A stretch of 64,000 nucleotides of DNA from Paramesorhizobium deserti (GCF_001558695.1 NZ_LNTU01000012.1:310001-374000); one strand, 5' to 3'; shown: positions 47,682 through 56,958, counted from the stretch's first letter. Numbers and translations: made by a program. Notes: a model not told the origin generated them from the letters alone.

Positions 47682-47784
47682 AATCAAAGGTTTGCATAGA
47701 GATTTTTGAGTGATTCCGGAACCGCCATCCCACCAGCGGCGTATAAACAGAAGCGCCAAGGTTTCCGTCTTAAACGGAACCGCT

Positions 47785-49509
47785 TCAGCTCCCCACCATC
47801 TCGAACTGCGCATCGTGCAGCCGCCGATAGATGCCACCGGCAGCGATCAGCTCCCCATGCCGGCCCTGCTCGGCCACGCCGGTCTCATCCACCACGACGA
47901 TACGGTCGGCGTTGCGGATCGTCGCCAGCCGATGCGCGATGACGAGCGTGGTGCGTCCCGCCGAAAGTTCGGCCAGGGATTGCTGGATCGCCCGCTCGGT
48001 TTCGGTGTCGAGCGCCGAAGTCGCCTCGTCGAGGATGAGGATCGGCGGGTTCTTTAGGAACATGCGCGCGATCGCCAGGCGCTGCTTCTGCCCGCCCGAG
48101 AGCTTCACGCCGCGCTCGCCGATGATGGTGTCGTAGCCGTCCGGCAGGCTCGCGATCATCGCATCGAGCCGTGCGCGCCGCGCCGCCGCCTCGATCTCGC
48201 CGTCGCTCGCGCCGAGCCGGCCATAGGCGATGTTCTCACGGATCGAGCCGCCGAACAGGAACACGTCCTGCTGCACGATGCCGATTTGCTCGCGCAGCGA
48301 GGCGAGCGTCATCCTGCGGATGTCCAAGCCGTCGATCGTGATCTGGCCCGCATCGGTCTCGTAGAAGCGCGGCAGCAGCGAGCAGAGCGTCGTCTTCCCC
48401 GCGCCAGACGGCCCGACGAAGGCCACCGTCTCGCCGGCGCGGATTTCGAGATCGATGTCGCGCAGCACCTTCTTCTCCGCGCTATAGCCGAAACTGACGC
48501 CGCGATAGCTGATATCGCCCTTGAGATGCGATACCGCGACCGCCTCCGGTGCATCGACGACATCGGGCTCGGTATCCAGAAGCTCGGTATAGCGGCGGAA
48601 GCCGGCGATGCCCTTCGGATAAGTCTCGATGACCGAATTGATCTTCTCGATCGGGCGGATGAACACCCCGACCAGGAGCAGGAAACTGATGAAGCCGCCA
48701 TTGGTCAGCTGCCCGTGCAGCACGAACCAGGTTCCCGCCAGCATGACGACGAGCTGCGTCAGCCGCATGGACATGTAGGAGAGCGAAGTGCTCGCCGCCA
48801 TGATGCGGTAGGCGTCGAGCTTGGTCTCGCGATAACGGCTGTTGTCGCGCGCGAAGAGCCTGCGTTCATGGTCCTCGTTGGCGAAGGCCTGCACGACACG
48901 CATGCCGCCGACATTCTCCTCGATCCGCACGTTGAAATCGCCGACGCGGCCATAGAGCACCTGCCAGTTGCGCGTCATCCGCCCGCCATAGCGGCTCGTC
49001 AGCCACGCCATCAGCGGCACCACGGCCGCCGTGATCAGCGCCAGATGCACATTGATCGAGAACATCAGCGCGAAGGCGCCGAGAAAGGTCATGACGGCGA
49101 TGAAGAGGTCCTCCGGCCCGTGATGCGCGACCTCGCCCACCTCCTCCAGATCCTTGGTGACGCGGGCTATCAGGTGCCCGGTCTTGTTGTTGTCGTAGAA
49201 GCGGAAGGAGAGTTTCTGCAGATGGTCGAAGAGCTTGCGCCGCATCTCCGTCTCGATGTTGATCCCCAGCATGTGACCCCAATAGGTCACGACCGCCATC
49301 AGCCCGGTATTGACGAGATAGACCATGAGCAGCCCGGCGGAGGCCAGCAGAATCAGCGCCCAGTTCTGCCCCGGCAGGAGATGGTCGACAAAGGCCTTGA
49401 TGGCCATGGGAAAGGCGAGCTCGAGAAGGCCCGACAGCACCGCACAGCCGAAATCGAGAAGAAAAAGGCCCTTATAGGGCCTGTAATAGGAGAAAAACCG
49501 CCGCAGCAT
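47785..49509 (-). CDS. ABC exporter, fused permease-ATPase (MsbA/MDR type)
   Basis: A 574-residue half-transporter. The type I exporter membrane domain has six helices over about residues 1-310, starting MLRRFFSYYRPYKGLFLLD. The ATPase domain has Walker A GPSGAGKTT near 375, LSGGQKQRLAIAR, Walker B ILILDEATSALD and VIAHRL. It starts 40 bases after the siderophore-interacting reductase gene on the same strand, and a RirA-type box lies before that gene. Export of a siderophore or another iron-related compound is therefore plausible, but family sequence alone does not give the substrate. Confidence 0.88.
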   Translation of the reverse strand: MLRRFFSYYRPYKGLFLLDFGCAVLSGLLELAFPMAIKAFVDHLLPGQNWALILLASAGLLMVYLVNTGLMAVVTYWGHMLGINIETEMRRKLFDHLQKLSFRFYDNNKTGHLIARVTKDLEEVGEVAHHGPEDLFIAVMTFLGAFALMFSINVHLALITAAVVPLMAWLTSRYGGRMTRNWQVLYGRVGDFNVRIEENVGGMRVVQAFANEDHERRLFARDNSRYRETKLDAYRIMAASTSLSYMSMRLTQLVVMLAGTWFVLHGQLTNGGFISFLLLVGVFIRPIEKINSVIETYPKGIAGFRRYTELLDTEPDVVDAPEAVAVSHLKGDISYRGVSFGYSAEKKVLRDIDLEIRAGETVAFVGPSGAGKTTLCSLLPRFYETDAGQITIDGLDIRRMTLASLREQIGIVQQDVFLFGGSIRENIAYGRLGASDGEIEAAARRARLDAMIASLPDGYDTIIGERGVKLSGGQKQRLAIARMFLKNPPILILDEATSALDTETERAIQQSLAELSAGRTTLVIAHRLATIRNADRIVVVDETGVAEQGRHGELIAAGGIYRRLHDAQFEMVGS

Positions 49510-49549
49510 GTGCCTGACCTGAATTTATCCGGCCCTGCTCTGCCGGATA

Positions 49550-50653
49550 TCAATTGCTTTCATCTTTTTCACGCCTTGCATTATCGCCATCAAAGCCGCG
49601 ACGCCAGTAGGCAACGACCAGATGATCCTGCCGGTCGAGCTTGCGTTCCTTGCGCAGATAGGTGCGGATGGCACGGAACGCCGCGAACTCGCAGGCCGCC
49701 CAGGCGAACAGACGCGTCCCATCGCCGGGAAATTCCACCGCGCGGACGGCATCCTGAAGCAATGTGGTCGTGCCCGCCTCCCGGCCGTTGCGATGCAGCC
49801 AGACGAGATCGACATCGGCGGCCGAGCGCAGAGCCTGCTCCTCGGCGACGCCGTCCACCTCGATGCGCACCACGGCCTTGGCGTGGGCCGGCAGCCCCTC
49901 CAGAATGCGACCGATGGCCGGAAGCGCCGTCTCGTCGCCGGCAAGGAGATACCAGTCGGCCTCGCCCGCGCTGCCGCCGCCAGGCCCGGTCATGCCGACC
50001 AGATCGCCCTCTTTGGCGTTCAGCGCCCAGGAGGAGCCGGGCGTGTCGTCGCCCTCGTGGATGACGATGTCGATATCGACCTCGCCCTTCTCCACATCGA
50101 TATTGCGGATCGTATAGACGCGATGGACAAGCTTCATCTCGCCGTCCGGCCAGACAGGTCGTCCGTCTTCTCCTGTGACAGGCCATTGCGGCTCGGCCAC
50201 GCCCTTCGGCGGAAAAAGCAGGCGGATATGCAGCCCGCCATAGGCGAAACGCCCGAGATTGCGGCCCTTGAGCCGCACGCGGCGCATATGCGGCGTCATA
50301 TTATGGGCGGAGACGACCCGCATTTCGCGGAAATAGGGCAGCGGCGCGCCGGCCACGCCATCCCCGACCCAGACGATCTTCGGCTGCTGGCCGTCGGCGA
50401 ATTCAAGGATATGCTCGGCCACGGCATGCTTCATATAGGCAAGCCCGGTATCGTCTTCGCCTTCGGCACGGAAAGTCAGGCTCTCATCGTCAGCCTCGAC
50501 GATCGCGCGGCCATAGGAAAGCGCGATTTCGCCCCGCCGCTCCGCCGTGGAGATATCGGCATATTCCGAAAAATGCTCGATAAGCCTGCCCAGGATGACA
50601 TCCGGCTGCGAAAGCGTCACGCGCGCGGTCGCACTCAAAAGGCTGTGCTGCAT
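49550..50653 (-). CDS. Siderophore-interacting protein with N-terminal DUF2218 domain
   Basis: A 367-residue protein from the ATG at 50653 (MQHSLLSATARVTLSQPDVIL), with GGGAG 8 bases upstream. Residues 1-90 form a DUF2218 domain (IEHFSEYADISTAERRGEIALSYG, HAVAEHILEFADGQQP). A ViuB-type FAD-binding reductase domain follows (VVSAHNMTPHMRRVRLKGRNLGRFA, HRVYTIRNIDVEKGEVDIDIVIH) and then the SIP NAD(P)H domain (GDETALPAIGRILEGLP, AWAACEFAAFRAIRTYLR). Such enzymes release iron from ferric siderophores by reduction. A RirA-type box at 50716 is 63 bases upstream, and the ABC exporter follows. Confidence 0.9.
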   Translation of the reverse strand: MQHSLLSATARVTLSQPDVILGRLIEHFSEYADISTAERRGEIALSYGRAIVEADDESLTFRAEGEDDTGLAYMKHAVAEHILEFADGQQPKIVWVGDGVAGAPLPYFREMRVVSAHNMTPHMRRVRLKGRNLGRFAYGGLHIRLLFPPKGVAEPQWPVTGEDGRPVWPDGEMKLVHRVYTIRNIDVEKGEVDIDIVIHEGDDTPGSSWALNAKEGDLVGMTGPGGGSAGEADWYLLAGDETALPAIGRILEGLPAHAKAVVRIEVDGVAEEQALRSAADVDLVWLHRNGREAGTTTLLQDAVRAVEFPGDGTRLFAWAACEFAAFRAIRTYLRKERKLDRQDHLVVAYWRRGFDGDNARREKDESN

Positions 50654-50715
50654 TTCCAAAACTCCCGGAGAAAATCCAATGGGCTATGATGCGCAAGGAT
50701 TAGCCGAGAGTAATA

Positions 50716-50730
50716 TGACATTTCAAGTCA
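50716..50730 (-). promoter_or_regulatory. RirA-type operator before the siderophore-interacting gene
   Basis: TGACATTTCAAGTCA fits TGA-N9-TCA and extends to the palindrome ATGAC-ATTTCAA-GTCAT. Confidence 0.6.
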
Positions 50731-50866
50731 TGTTTTTTTGAAGAAGCATTTTGGGCCGTGAGCGCCGCTGGAGTGGTTCGCTTTGAGACGGACGTTTTCG
50801 CGAAGCATCTTGGAGACTGAAGCCGGAACTGTAAGGTGGTTTTCCATTGGGACTGTCCCGGAATGG

Positions 50867-50889
50867 ATCCTCGGGTCAAGCCCGAGGAT
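50867..50889. repeat. REP-like palindrome
   Basis: ATCCTCGGG, TCAAG, CCCGAGGAT, preceded by CCCGGAATGG. Paired with the inverted copy at 50992. Confidence 0.8.
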
Positions 50890-50952
50890 GACGAACTTGA
50901 GAGAATGACGGACTGGCGAGGATGACGGGCTGGAGAGGCTTGTGCCCAGTCC

Positions 50953-50976
50953 CAACGTTGGCGATTGGCGCAAAAC
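50953..50976 (-). repeat. Block shared with the MITE-like element at 43882
   Basis: The 24 bases from CAACGTTGGCG to GGCGCAAAAC are the exact reverse complement of 43882-43905, inside the dppA-dppB element. Confidence 0.75.
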
Positions 50977-50991
50977 ATCCCTGCAATCGTC

Positions 50992-51014
50992 ATCCTCGGG
51001 CTTGACCCGAGGAT
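50992..51014. repeat. REP-like palindrome with conserved flank
   Basis: ATCCTCGGG, CTTGA, CCCGAGGAT, followed by CCATTCCAGAACATCGCC as at 37754. The flank similarity runs on to about 51105. Apart from repeats and the RirA-type box, nothing else is seen from 50654 to 51117. Confidence 0.8.
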
Positions 51015-51117
51015 CCATTCCAGAACATCGCCACTACTCCAGCGGCCGGCTATTAACGCCTTGCTATTCAAAGCAACCCGTTTCGATCAAAACAGCAACC
51101 GCCCCAATACGGTTATC

Positions 51118-52329
51118 TCACACCAACTTCACCGCCGAGAGTATCGTCACCGGCAGGGCCTGGCGCCAGACGTCAAAGCCGCCCAGGGGAGCGGCATGCG
51201 CGACCGCGAGACGCGTCAGCTCGCCGCCTACCCGTTTCTGCCATTGAACGAGCATCATTTCGCTCTGGATCGTCACCGCATTGGCGACAAGGCGGCCGCC
51301 GGGCTTCAAGCTTTGCCAGCAGGCTTCCGCCACGCCATCGTCGGTAAAGCCGCCGCCGATGAAGATCGCGTCCGGCGCTTCAAGGCCGGCAAGGGCCGCC
51401 GGTGCCTCGCCCTTGACAAGCTCAAGGCCGGGCACGCCGAGCGCCAGGCGATTGCGCTCGATCATCCCCTGCCGCCCTTCATGCGCCTCGATGGCGATGG
51501 CGCGGCAGGTGGGGTGCGCCCGCATCCACTCGATGCCGATCGAGCCGCACCCCGCTCCCACATCCCAGAGCAGTTCCCCCGGCATCGGCGCGAGGTGCGC
51601 GAGCGTGACGGCGCGGACATCCCGCTTGGTCAGCTGTCCGTCATTCTCGAAGGCGGCATCGGGCAATCCCGCCACCGGGGAATAGGCCATGGCCTCAGCC
51701 CCTCCCCGGCACTCGACGGCGAGAACGTTCAGGTCGGCGGCGCGCCCATGCGCCCAGCCGCTCGCGCTGCCATCGATGCGACGTTCCTTCGGTCCGCCCA
51801 GATGTTCGAGCACGGTGAGCCGGCTTTCGCCGAAATCGCGCGCCTCCAGAAGCTTTGCCACCGCATCGGGCGTTTGCCCGTCATTGCTGAGGATCAGCAG
51901 GCGGTTGCCGGGCTGGAGATGGGCATGGATGATCTCCAGCGGCCTGCCATGCACGCTCAGGAGCGTCGCGTCCTGCAGCGGCCAGGCCATGCGCGCCGCC
52001 GCAAGCGAGAAGGAGGACGGGAACGGCAGGATATGCATCTCCTCCGGCGGGATATGACGCGAAAGCGTCGCGCCCATGCCGTAGAACATCGGATCGCCGC
52101 TCGCCAGCACCACGACCGCCTTGCCCCAGTGCGAAAGGATCATGTCGGTGGCAGCGGAAAACGGCGTCGGCCATGTGATCCGCTCTCCCCTGATATCGTT
52201 ATCGAGAAAATCGAGATGCCGTTTGCCGCCGAAGACGATTTCGGCGCTCGTCAGCGCCTCACGCGCGGCGCGGCCCAAACCCTCCACACCGTCTTCCCCG
52301 ATGCCGATAATCGTCAGCCATGGCGCCAT
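51118..52329 (-). CDS. cobL: Precorrin-6Y C5,15-methyltransferase (decarboxylating) CobL
   Basis: A 403-residue fusion of CbiE and CbiT that methylates C5 and C15 of precorrin-6Y and decarboxylates the C12 acetate. The N-terminal CbiE half (about 1-200) starts [26 protein letters not shown] and has [16 protein letters not shown]. The C-terminal CbiT half has [18 protein letters not shown] (the SAM-binding glycine loop), [15 protein letters not shown] and [11 protein letters not shown]. It is divergent from cobGHIJ across about 200 bases without a recognisable cobalamin riboswitch. Confidence 0.95.
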   Translation of the reverse strand: MAPWLTIIGIGEDGVEGLGRAAREALTSAEIVFGGKRHLDFLDNDIRGERITWPTPFSAATDMILSHWGKAVVVLASGDPMFYGMGATLSRHIPPEEMHILPFPSSFSLAAARMAWPLQDATLLSVHGRPLEIIHAHLQPGNRLLILSNDGQTPDAVAKLLEARDFGESRLTVLEHLGGPKERRIDGSASGWAHGRAADLNVLAVECRGGAEAMAYSPVAGLPDAAFENDGQLTKRDVRAVTLAHLAPMPGELLWDVGAGCGSIGIEWMRAHPTCRAIAIEAHEGRQGMIERNRLALGVPGLELVKGEAPAALAGLEAPDAIFIGGGFTDDGVAEACWQSLKPGGRLVANAVTIQSEMMLVQWQKRVGGELTRLAVAHAAPLGGFDVWRQALPVTILSAVKLV

Positions 52330-52453
52330 GTCGCTTCCAGACCTTGCCCGTTGCCCATTTTCCGATAGTTGAGTTGATACGGTTTGCCTGTGGCGAGGGC
52401 AAGCAGGGCGGCGTATAACGCGGGGAGAACAGTGCGTTGAATGTCGGGATGAA

Positions 52454-52488
52454 GCGGTTTTCCAGTTTGGACCGTTCCGGAAAACCGC
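52454..52488. repeat. Inverted repeat in the cobL-cobG gap
   Basis: GCGGTTTTCC and GGAAAACCGC are perfect 10-base arms around 15 bases. The left arm and centre also occur near 37565 and, in altered form, near 50838 as part of the dispersed repeats. Confidence 0.6.
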
Positions 52489-52530
52489 CTGCCTTGGTTG
52501 GTATTAAGAATCGGGAACGGAGAGAACATC

Positions 52531-54093
52531 GTGCGAAAACTTGGTGTCATCGAAGGTGACAGGGTGGAAAGGCGGTCCGCCTGCCCCGGCCTGTTCCGCA
52601 TGACGCCCGCGCGTGATGGCAGCATATGTCGTGTAAAACTCTCCTGCGGCCGCCTCACCAAGGAACAGGCGCGCGTGGTCGCCGATGTCGCGGATAGATA
52701 TGGCAACGGCATCATCGAACTGACCAATCGCGCCAATCTGCAATTGCGTGGGATTGATGGGGCCGACGCCGATCATCTGATTCTGGCACTGACCCAGGCC
52801 GGTCTCGGTCCTCTCGTTCCCGAAGGCGACGATATCCGCAATGTGATGGTCAACCCGACCGCCGGCATCGACGAAGCGCTTGCCTTCGACACCCTGCCTC
52901 TTGCGGAACGCCTGCTTGAAACGCTGCAGACGACGCCGGCCTATCATGCCCTTTCGCCGAAATTCTCTATCCTGCTCGATGGCGGCGAAGCCTGCGCCAT
53001 GGTCCGGCATACGAGCGATATCTGGCTCGCGGCGACCGAGGACGGCAAGGCCTTCGCCTTCGGTTTTGCATCGTGCCCGCCAGTGGCGCCGAAATCGGAT
53101 ATGGCGTGCGGCCCCCTCATCCGGCCCTTCGGGCCACCTTCTCCCCGATGGGGAGAAGAGGGGGCGGACGGCAACGCAGCGACTCCTCTCTCCTTGGGGA
53201 GAGGTGGTGAGCCCACGGGTCTTGCCTCCGGCAAGCCCGAGGACAGGCTATGCGAACCGGTGAGGGAGCCCTCAAATCCACCTCCCGCCGAAATACGGGA
53301 AGAATTGCGCGCCCTCGGCATCGTCGCGGCCGAGAATGCCCACGCGCTCATCACCAACCTTCTCGACCTCTTCCTTGAGATTAGCGCGGAATATCCGGGC
53401 ATCGTCCGCATGAAGCACCTTCTTGCCGCAATGCCCGCGTCGGACATTCTCGAACGGCTGCGCCCTCGCCTCGCCTTCACCATCGAAGCCGCTTCCGAAT
53501 GGCGGCGAGCTGCCCCCCGTTCTTTCGCGCATCTGGGTACCCATAGCCAACGGCAGCGGGAATTTTCCTATGCCGGCGCCGCCGTGCCGCTCGGCCGTCT
53601 CACACCACAGGACATGCGGGCGCTTGCCGAGATCGCGGCGCAGGCCAATGGCGGGCAGATCCGGCTGACGCCGTGGCAAAGCGTGCTCCTGCCGGATATC
53701 GCCACAGGCCGCGCGGCCGGCATTCTCGAACGCATGCGCGCCATCGGCTTTGCTGACGATCCGGGCGATCCCCTCGCCTCGATGATCGCCTGCTCCGGCT
53801 CGACCGGCTGCGCTTCGGCGCTGGCCGATACGCAAGGAGACGGTGCGAAACTCGCGCAACTGCTGAAGAACAGCGAGGCAATGCCCGTCCACCTGACCGG
53901 CTGCGCCAAATCCTGCGCTTCCATCCGCCCGGCCCCGGCCACGCTCGTGGCAAAAGAACCCGGACGTTACGACCTCTTTTTGCGTAAGCCGACTGGACCA
54001 ACGCGCTTCGGGCGGCTATTGGCGGCCAACGTCACAATCGAGGAAGCAGCGCGGCTTCTCAACGCATACCGCCAGGAAATGACCGATGCTTGA
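52531..54093 (+). CDS. cobG: Precorrin-3B synthase CobG (carries an in-frame repeat insertion)
   Basis: CobG is an Fe-S mono-oxygenase that converts precorrin-3A to precorrin-3B. I choose the GTG at 52531 because GGAGAG lies 7 bases upstream. Two nitrite/sulfite-reductase-like halves are seen (RVKLSCGRLTKEQARVVADVADRYGNGIIELTNRANLQLRG, and a second copy around AAQANGGQIRLTPWQS). The 4Fe-4S cysteines are in ACSGSTGC near residue 420 and GCAKSC near 460. At 520 residues it is about 60 longer than the Pseudomonas denitrificans enzyme; residues 195-247 are a translated RIME-like repeat rich in Pro, Gly and Arg. It overlaps cobH by 8 bases. Confidence 0.9.
   Translation: MRKLGVIEGDRVERRSACPGLFRMTPARDGSICRVKLSCGRLTKEQARVVADVADRYGNGIIELTNRANLQLRGIDGADADHLILALTQAGLGPLVPEGDDIRNVMVNPTAGIDEALAFDTLPLAERLLETLQTTPAYHALSPKFSILLDGGEACAMVRHTSDIWLAATEDGKAFAFGFASCPPVAPKSDMACGPLIRPFGPPSPRWGEEGADGNAATPLSLGRGGEPTGLASGKPEDRLCEPVREPSNPPPAEIREELRALGIVAAENAHALITNLLDLFLEISAEYPGIVRMKHLLAAMPASDILERLRPRLAFTIEAASEWRRAAPRSFAHLGTHSQRQREFSYAGAAVPLGRLTPQDMRALAEIAAQANGGQIRLTPWQSVLLPDIATGRAAGILERMRAIGFADDPGDPLASMIACSGSTGCASALADTQGDGAKLAQLLKNSEAMPVHLTGCAKSCASIRPAPATLVAKEPGRYDLFLRKPTGPTRFGRLLAANVTIEEAARLLNAYRQEMTDA
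53113..53270. repeat. RIME-like palindromic repeat inside the cobG coding sequence
   Basis: The blocks are CTCATCCGGCCCTTCGGGCC, CTTCTCCCC-GATG-GGGAGAAG, then CTCTCTCC-TT-GGGGAGAGG, followed by CTTGCCTCCGGCAAG. It has the same order of blocks as the intergenic copy at 14368-14462. The cobG frame stays open across it. Confidence 0.75.
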
Positions 54094-54712
54094 CTACATC
54101 AAAGACGGCCAGCAGATCTATGACCGTTCCTTCTCCATCATCCGCGCCGAGGCGGACCTGACCCGCATCCCCGCCGATCTGGAAAAGCTCGCCGTGCGGG
54201 TGGCGCATGCCAGCGGCATGGTGGATGTGGTGGGCGATCTGGCCTTTTCCGAGGGCGCGGGTGAAGCCGGCCGCAAGGCGCTGGCCTCCGGCGCGCCTGT
54301 TCTTTGCGATGCCCGCATGGTGGCCGACGGCGTGACCCGCTCGCGCTTGCCCGCCGATAACAAGGTGATCTGCACGCTTTCCGACCCGTCCGTGCCGGAA
54401 CTGGCGAAGGAGCTCGGCAACACCCGCTCCGCTGCCGCAATGGAACTGTGGCGGCCCTATCTCGCGGGCAGCGTGGTGGCCATCGGCAATGCGCCGACGG
54501 CGCTCTTCCGGCTCCTCGAAATGCTCGACGAGGGTGCGCCGAAGCCGGCGCTGATCCTCGGCTTCCCCGTCGGCTTCGTGGGTGCCGCGGAATCGAAGGA
54601 CGCGCTTGCCGAGAATAGCCGCGGCGTGCCCTTCGTCATCATCCGCGGGCGGCGCGGCGGCAGCGCCATGGCGGCGGCTGCGGTCAATGCGCTCGCCACG
54701 GAGCGCGAATGA
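54086..54712 (+). CDS. cobH: Precorrin-8X methylmutase CobH
   Basis: A 208-residue enzyme that moves the C11 methyl to C12 to give hydrogenobyrinate. It starts [41 protein letters not shown] contains the catalytic His, and [15 protein letters not shown] and [11 protein letters not shown] are family motifs. It overlaps the end of cobG by 8 bases, and its stop overlaps cobI by 4. Confidence 0.96.
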   Translation: MLDYIKDGQQIYDRSFSIIRAEADLTRIPADLEKLAVRVAHASGMVDVVGDLAFSEGAGEAGRKALASGAPVLCDARMVADGVTRSRLPADNKVICTLSDPSVPELAKELGNTRSAAAMELWRPYLAGSVVAIGNAPTALFRLLEMLDEGAPKPALILGFPVGFVGAAESKDALAENSRGVPFVIIRGRRGGSAMAAAAVNALATERE

Positions 54713-55443
54713 TGGCTAAACCCGGACGGCTTTTCGGCCTGGGCGTCGGCCCCGGCGACCCCGAACTCATCACATTGAAGGCGTTGAAGCGCCTGAAAGC
54801 CACGCCCGTCGTGGCCTATCACGCCGCCAAGGGCAAGAAAGGCAATGCCCTTTCGATCGTCGAGGACTATCTCTCGCCGGATCAGCTACTGGTGCCGCTG
54901 GTCTATCCCGTGACGACGGAGAAGCTCCCCTCCCACATGAATTACGAGGAGATCGTCAGCGATTTCTACGCCGAGATCACCGGCACGCTTGCCGCCCATC
55001 TCGATGCCGGCCGCGATGTCGCCGTGATCGCCGAGGGCGACCCCCTCTTTTACGGCTCGTTCATGTATATCCATGACCGGCTGGCGCATCGATACGAGAC
55101 GGAAGTCGTGCCGGGTGTCTGCTCGTTCTTGGGCGCCGCCTCGGTGCTGGGCGCGCCCGTCGCCTATCGCAACCAGACGCTCACCATCCTTTCAGGCGTT
55201 CTTGACGCCCGCGAGTTGAAGCGCCGCCTGGCAGATACAGAGGCCGCGGTGATCATGAAGCTCGGCCAGAATCTCGCCAAAGTACGCGGCGTTCTCGAAG
55301 AACTCGGGCTGATGGACCGCGCGCTCTATGTCGAGCGGGCCACGATGGCGGCGCAGCGCATCCTGCCGCTCGCTGAAGTCGAGCCGGAGAAATCGCCCTA
55401 TTTCTCACTGATCCTCGTGCCCGGTCAGAAGTGGAACGGCTGA
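54709..55443 (+). CDS. cobI: Precorrin-2 C20-methyltransferase CobI
   Basis: A 244-residue SAM-dependent tetrapyrrole methylase. It starts [20 protein letters not shown] (the GxGxGDPE SAM-site motif), and [18 protein letters not shown] and [18 protein letters not shown] are the other family blocks. The ATG overlaps the cobH stop, and the stop overlaps the cobJ ATG (TGATG). Confidence 0.96.
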   Translation: MMAKPGRLFGLGVGPGDPELITLKALKRLKATPVVAYHAAKGKKGNALSIVEDYLSPDQLLVPLVYPVTTEKLPSHMNYEEIVSDFYAEITGTLAAHLDAGRDVAVIAEGDPLFYGSFMYIHDRLAHRYETEVVPGVCSFLGAASVLGAPVAYRNQTLTILSGVLDARELKRRLADTEAAVIMKLGQNLAKVRGVLEELGLMDRALYVERATMAAQRILPLAEVEPEKSPYFSLILVPGQKWNG

Positions 55444-56900
55444 TGAGCAGCGAAGAAACCGCTCGCCCCGCCATCCTGGTACTGGGGGAATTGAGCCTTG
55501 AAACGGCGAAGCATATCCGTCTCGCGCTCGGCGACGGGGATATTTACGGGCTCGACCCCCGTGTCAAACAGGCCGATATCCCCTTCTCCGATTTCGGCGG
55601 CACGCTGCGGGACCTCTATGAAGCCGGACGGCCGATCATCGCCATCTGCGCCGCCGGCATCATCATCCGGGCACTGGCAAGCCTCCTCGAAAACAAGCGG
55701 GCGGAACCGCCGGTGCTGGCCGTGGCGGAGGATGGCAGCGCCGTGGTGCCGCTGCTGGGGGGCCTCTCCGGCGTCAACGATCTGGCGCGGCGGATTGCCG
55801 CCGCCTTCAATGTCGCTCCAGCGATCACCACCACGGGCGAGCTGCGCTTCGGCGTCAACCTGCTGCATCCGCCGGCGGGCTATACGCTTCTCAATCCGGA
55901 AGCCGGCAAGACATTCATCTCCGACCTTCTGGCCGGCGAAAAGGTGAAGCTTGCAGGCAATGCCCCGTGGCTGTCGCAAGCGCGGCTACCGTTCGATCCG
56001 GCGGGCCGGCTGACCATCACCGTGACGACCGAAAGCCGCGAGCCGGAAGCGGGCGAGCTTCTTTATCTTGCGCCCGTCGAACATAAGCGCGGGCGGCTTG
56101 CCGTCGTGGGCCTGGGTCCCGGCGATCCCAAGCTGATGGCACCCGCCGTCCGGCAGGAATTGAGCCAAGCGCAGGATATTCTGGGCTATGAGACCTATGT
56201 GCGCATGGCCGGTCCCTTCCGGGCCGATCAGGTGCAGCACATGACCGACAATCGCGAGGAGATGCAGCGCGCCCGCCATGCCTTCGCGCTTGCCGCGACC
56301 GGCCGCTCGGTCGTCATGGTCTCGTCGGGCGATCCCGGCATCTTCGCCATGGCGGCGGCGGTTCTTGAGGCGCTGCACGAATCCGACGATCCGGCCTGGC
56401 ATGGCGTCGAGCTGGTCGTCCTTCCCGGCATCTCGGCGGCCATGGCGGCGGCGGCCCGCATCGGCGCGCCGCTCGGCCATGATTTCTGCATCCTGTCGCT
56501 TTCCGACAATCTGAAGCCCTGGGACACAATCATTCAGCGCCTCGACCATGCCGCGCAGGCCGATTTCGCCATCGCCCTCTATAACCCGATCTCGAAGGCG
56601 CGTCCCTGGCAGCTTGGGGAAGCGCTCGGCCTGCTTCGCAAACGCCGTGAACCGCAGACGCCGGTTGTGCTCGGCCGCGATGTCGGACGGCCTGGCGAAA
56701 AGGTCTCCGTCACCACTCTGGGCGCGCTGACGCCGGGCGAGGTCGATATGCGCACGGTCGTCATCATCGGCTCCTCGACCACGCAGCGCTTTGCGAGGCG
56801 TGACGGCGGCGAATGGGTCTATACGCCGCGCTGGTATGGAACCGTACCCGCGGGTACGGCAAAACCACCCGAAAAGGCTGAAAAACACCCCCATAAATGA
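55443..56900 (+). CDS. cobJ: Precorrin-3B C17-methyltransferase CobJ with N-terminal CbiG-like domain
   Basis: A 485-residue two-part protein. Residues 1-215 look like a CbiG-type region: LLGGLSGVNDLARRIAAAFN and TTTGELRFGVNLLHPP are the CbiG N-terminal and linker phrases, from the protein that opens the lactone ring in the anaerobic route. From about residue 218 the CobJ methylase follows: RGRLAVVGLGPGDPKLMAP, VVMVSSGDPGIFAMAAAV, VVLPGISAAMAAAARIGAPLGHDFCILSLSD, DFAIALYNPISKARPWQL. It performs ring contraction and C17 methylation of precorrin-3B. The start is the ATG at 55443 (MSSEETARP), overlapping the cobI stop. A bidirectional terminator follows. Confidence 0.93.
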   Translation: MSSEETARPAILVLGELSLETAKHIRLALGDGDIYGLDPRVKQADIPFSDFGGTLRDLYEAGRPIIAICAAGIIIRALASLLENKRAEPPVLAVAEDGSAVVPLLGGLSGVNDLARRIAAAFNVAPAITTTGELRFGVNLLHPPAGYTLLNPEAGKTFISDLLAGEKVKLAGNAPWLSQARLPFDPAGRLTITVTTESREPEAGELLYLAPVEHKRGRLAVVGLGPGDPKLMAPAVRQELSQAQDILGYETYVRMAGPFRADQVQHMTDNREEMQRARHAFALAATGRSVVMVSSGDPGIFAMAAAVLEALHESDDPAWHGVELVVLPGISAAMAAAARIGAPLGHDFCILSLSDNLKPWDTIIQRLDHAAQADFAIALYNPISKARPWQLGEALGLLRKRREPQTPVVLGRDVGRPGEKVSVTTLGALTPGEVDMRTVVIIGSSTTQRFARRDGGEWVYTPRWYGTVPAGTAKPPEKAEKHPHK

Positions 56901-56901
56901 C

Positions 56902-56931
56902 AAAAAGGCGGGATTTCCCCCCCGCCTTTTT
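56902..56931. terminator. Bidirectional terminator between cobJ and a convergent lipoprotein gene
   Basis: AAAAAGGCGGG (56902-56912), an 8-base loop and CCCGCCTTTTT (56921-56931), perfect 11-base arms with T runs on both strands. Confidence 0.92.
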
Positions 56932-56958
56932 CGCGTTTTCGCCGGGAAAATCCCCGTC

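Noticed and set aside
51118-52530. Cobalamin riboswitch near cobL/cobG
   Set aside because: No B12-box-like sequence or long leader was found in the divergent region or before cobG; only a repeat-derived inverted repeat is present.
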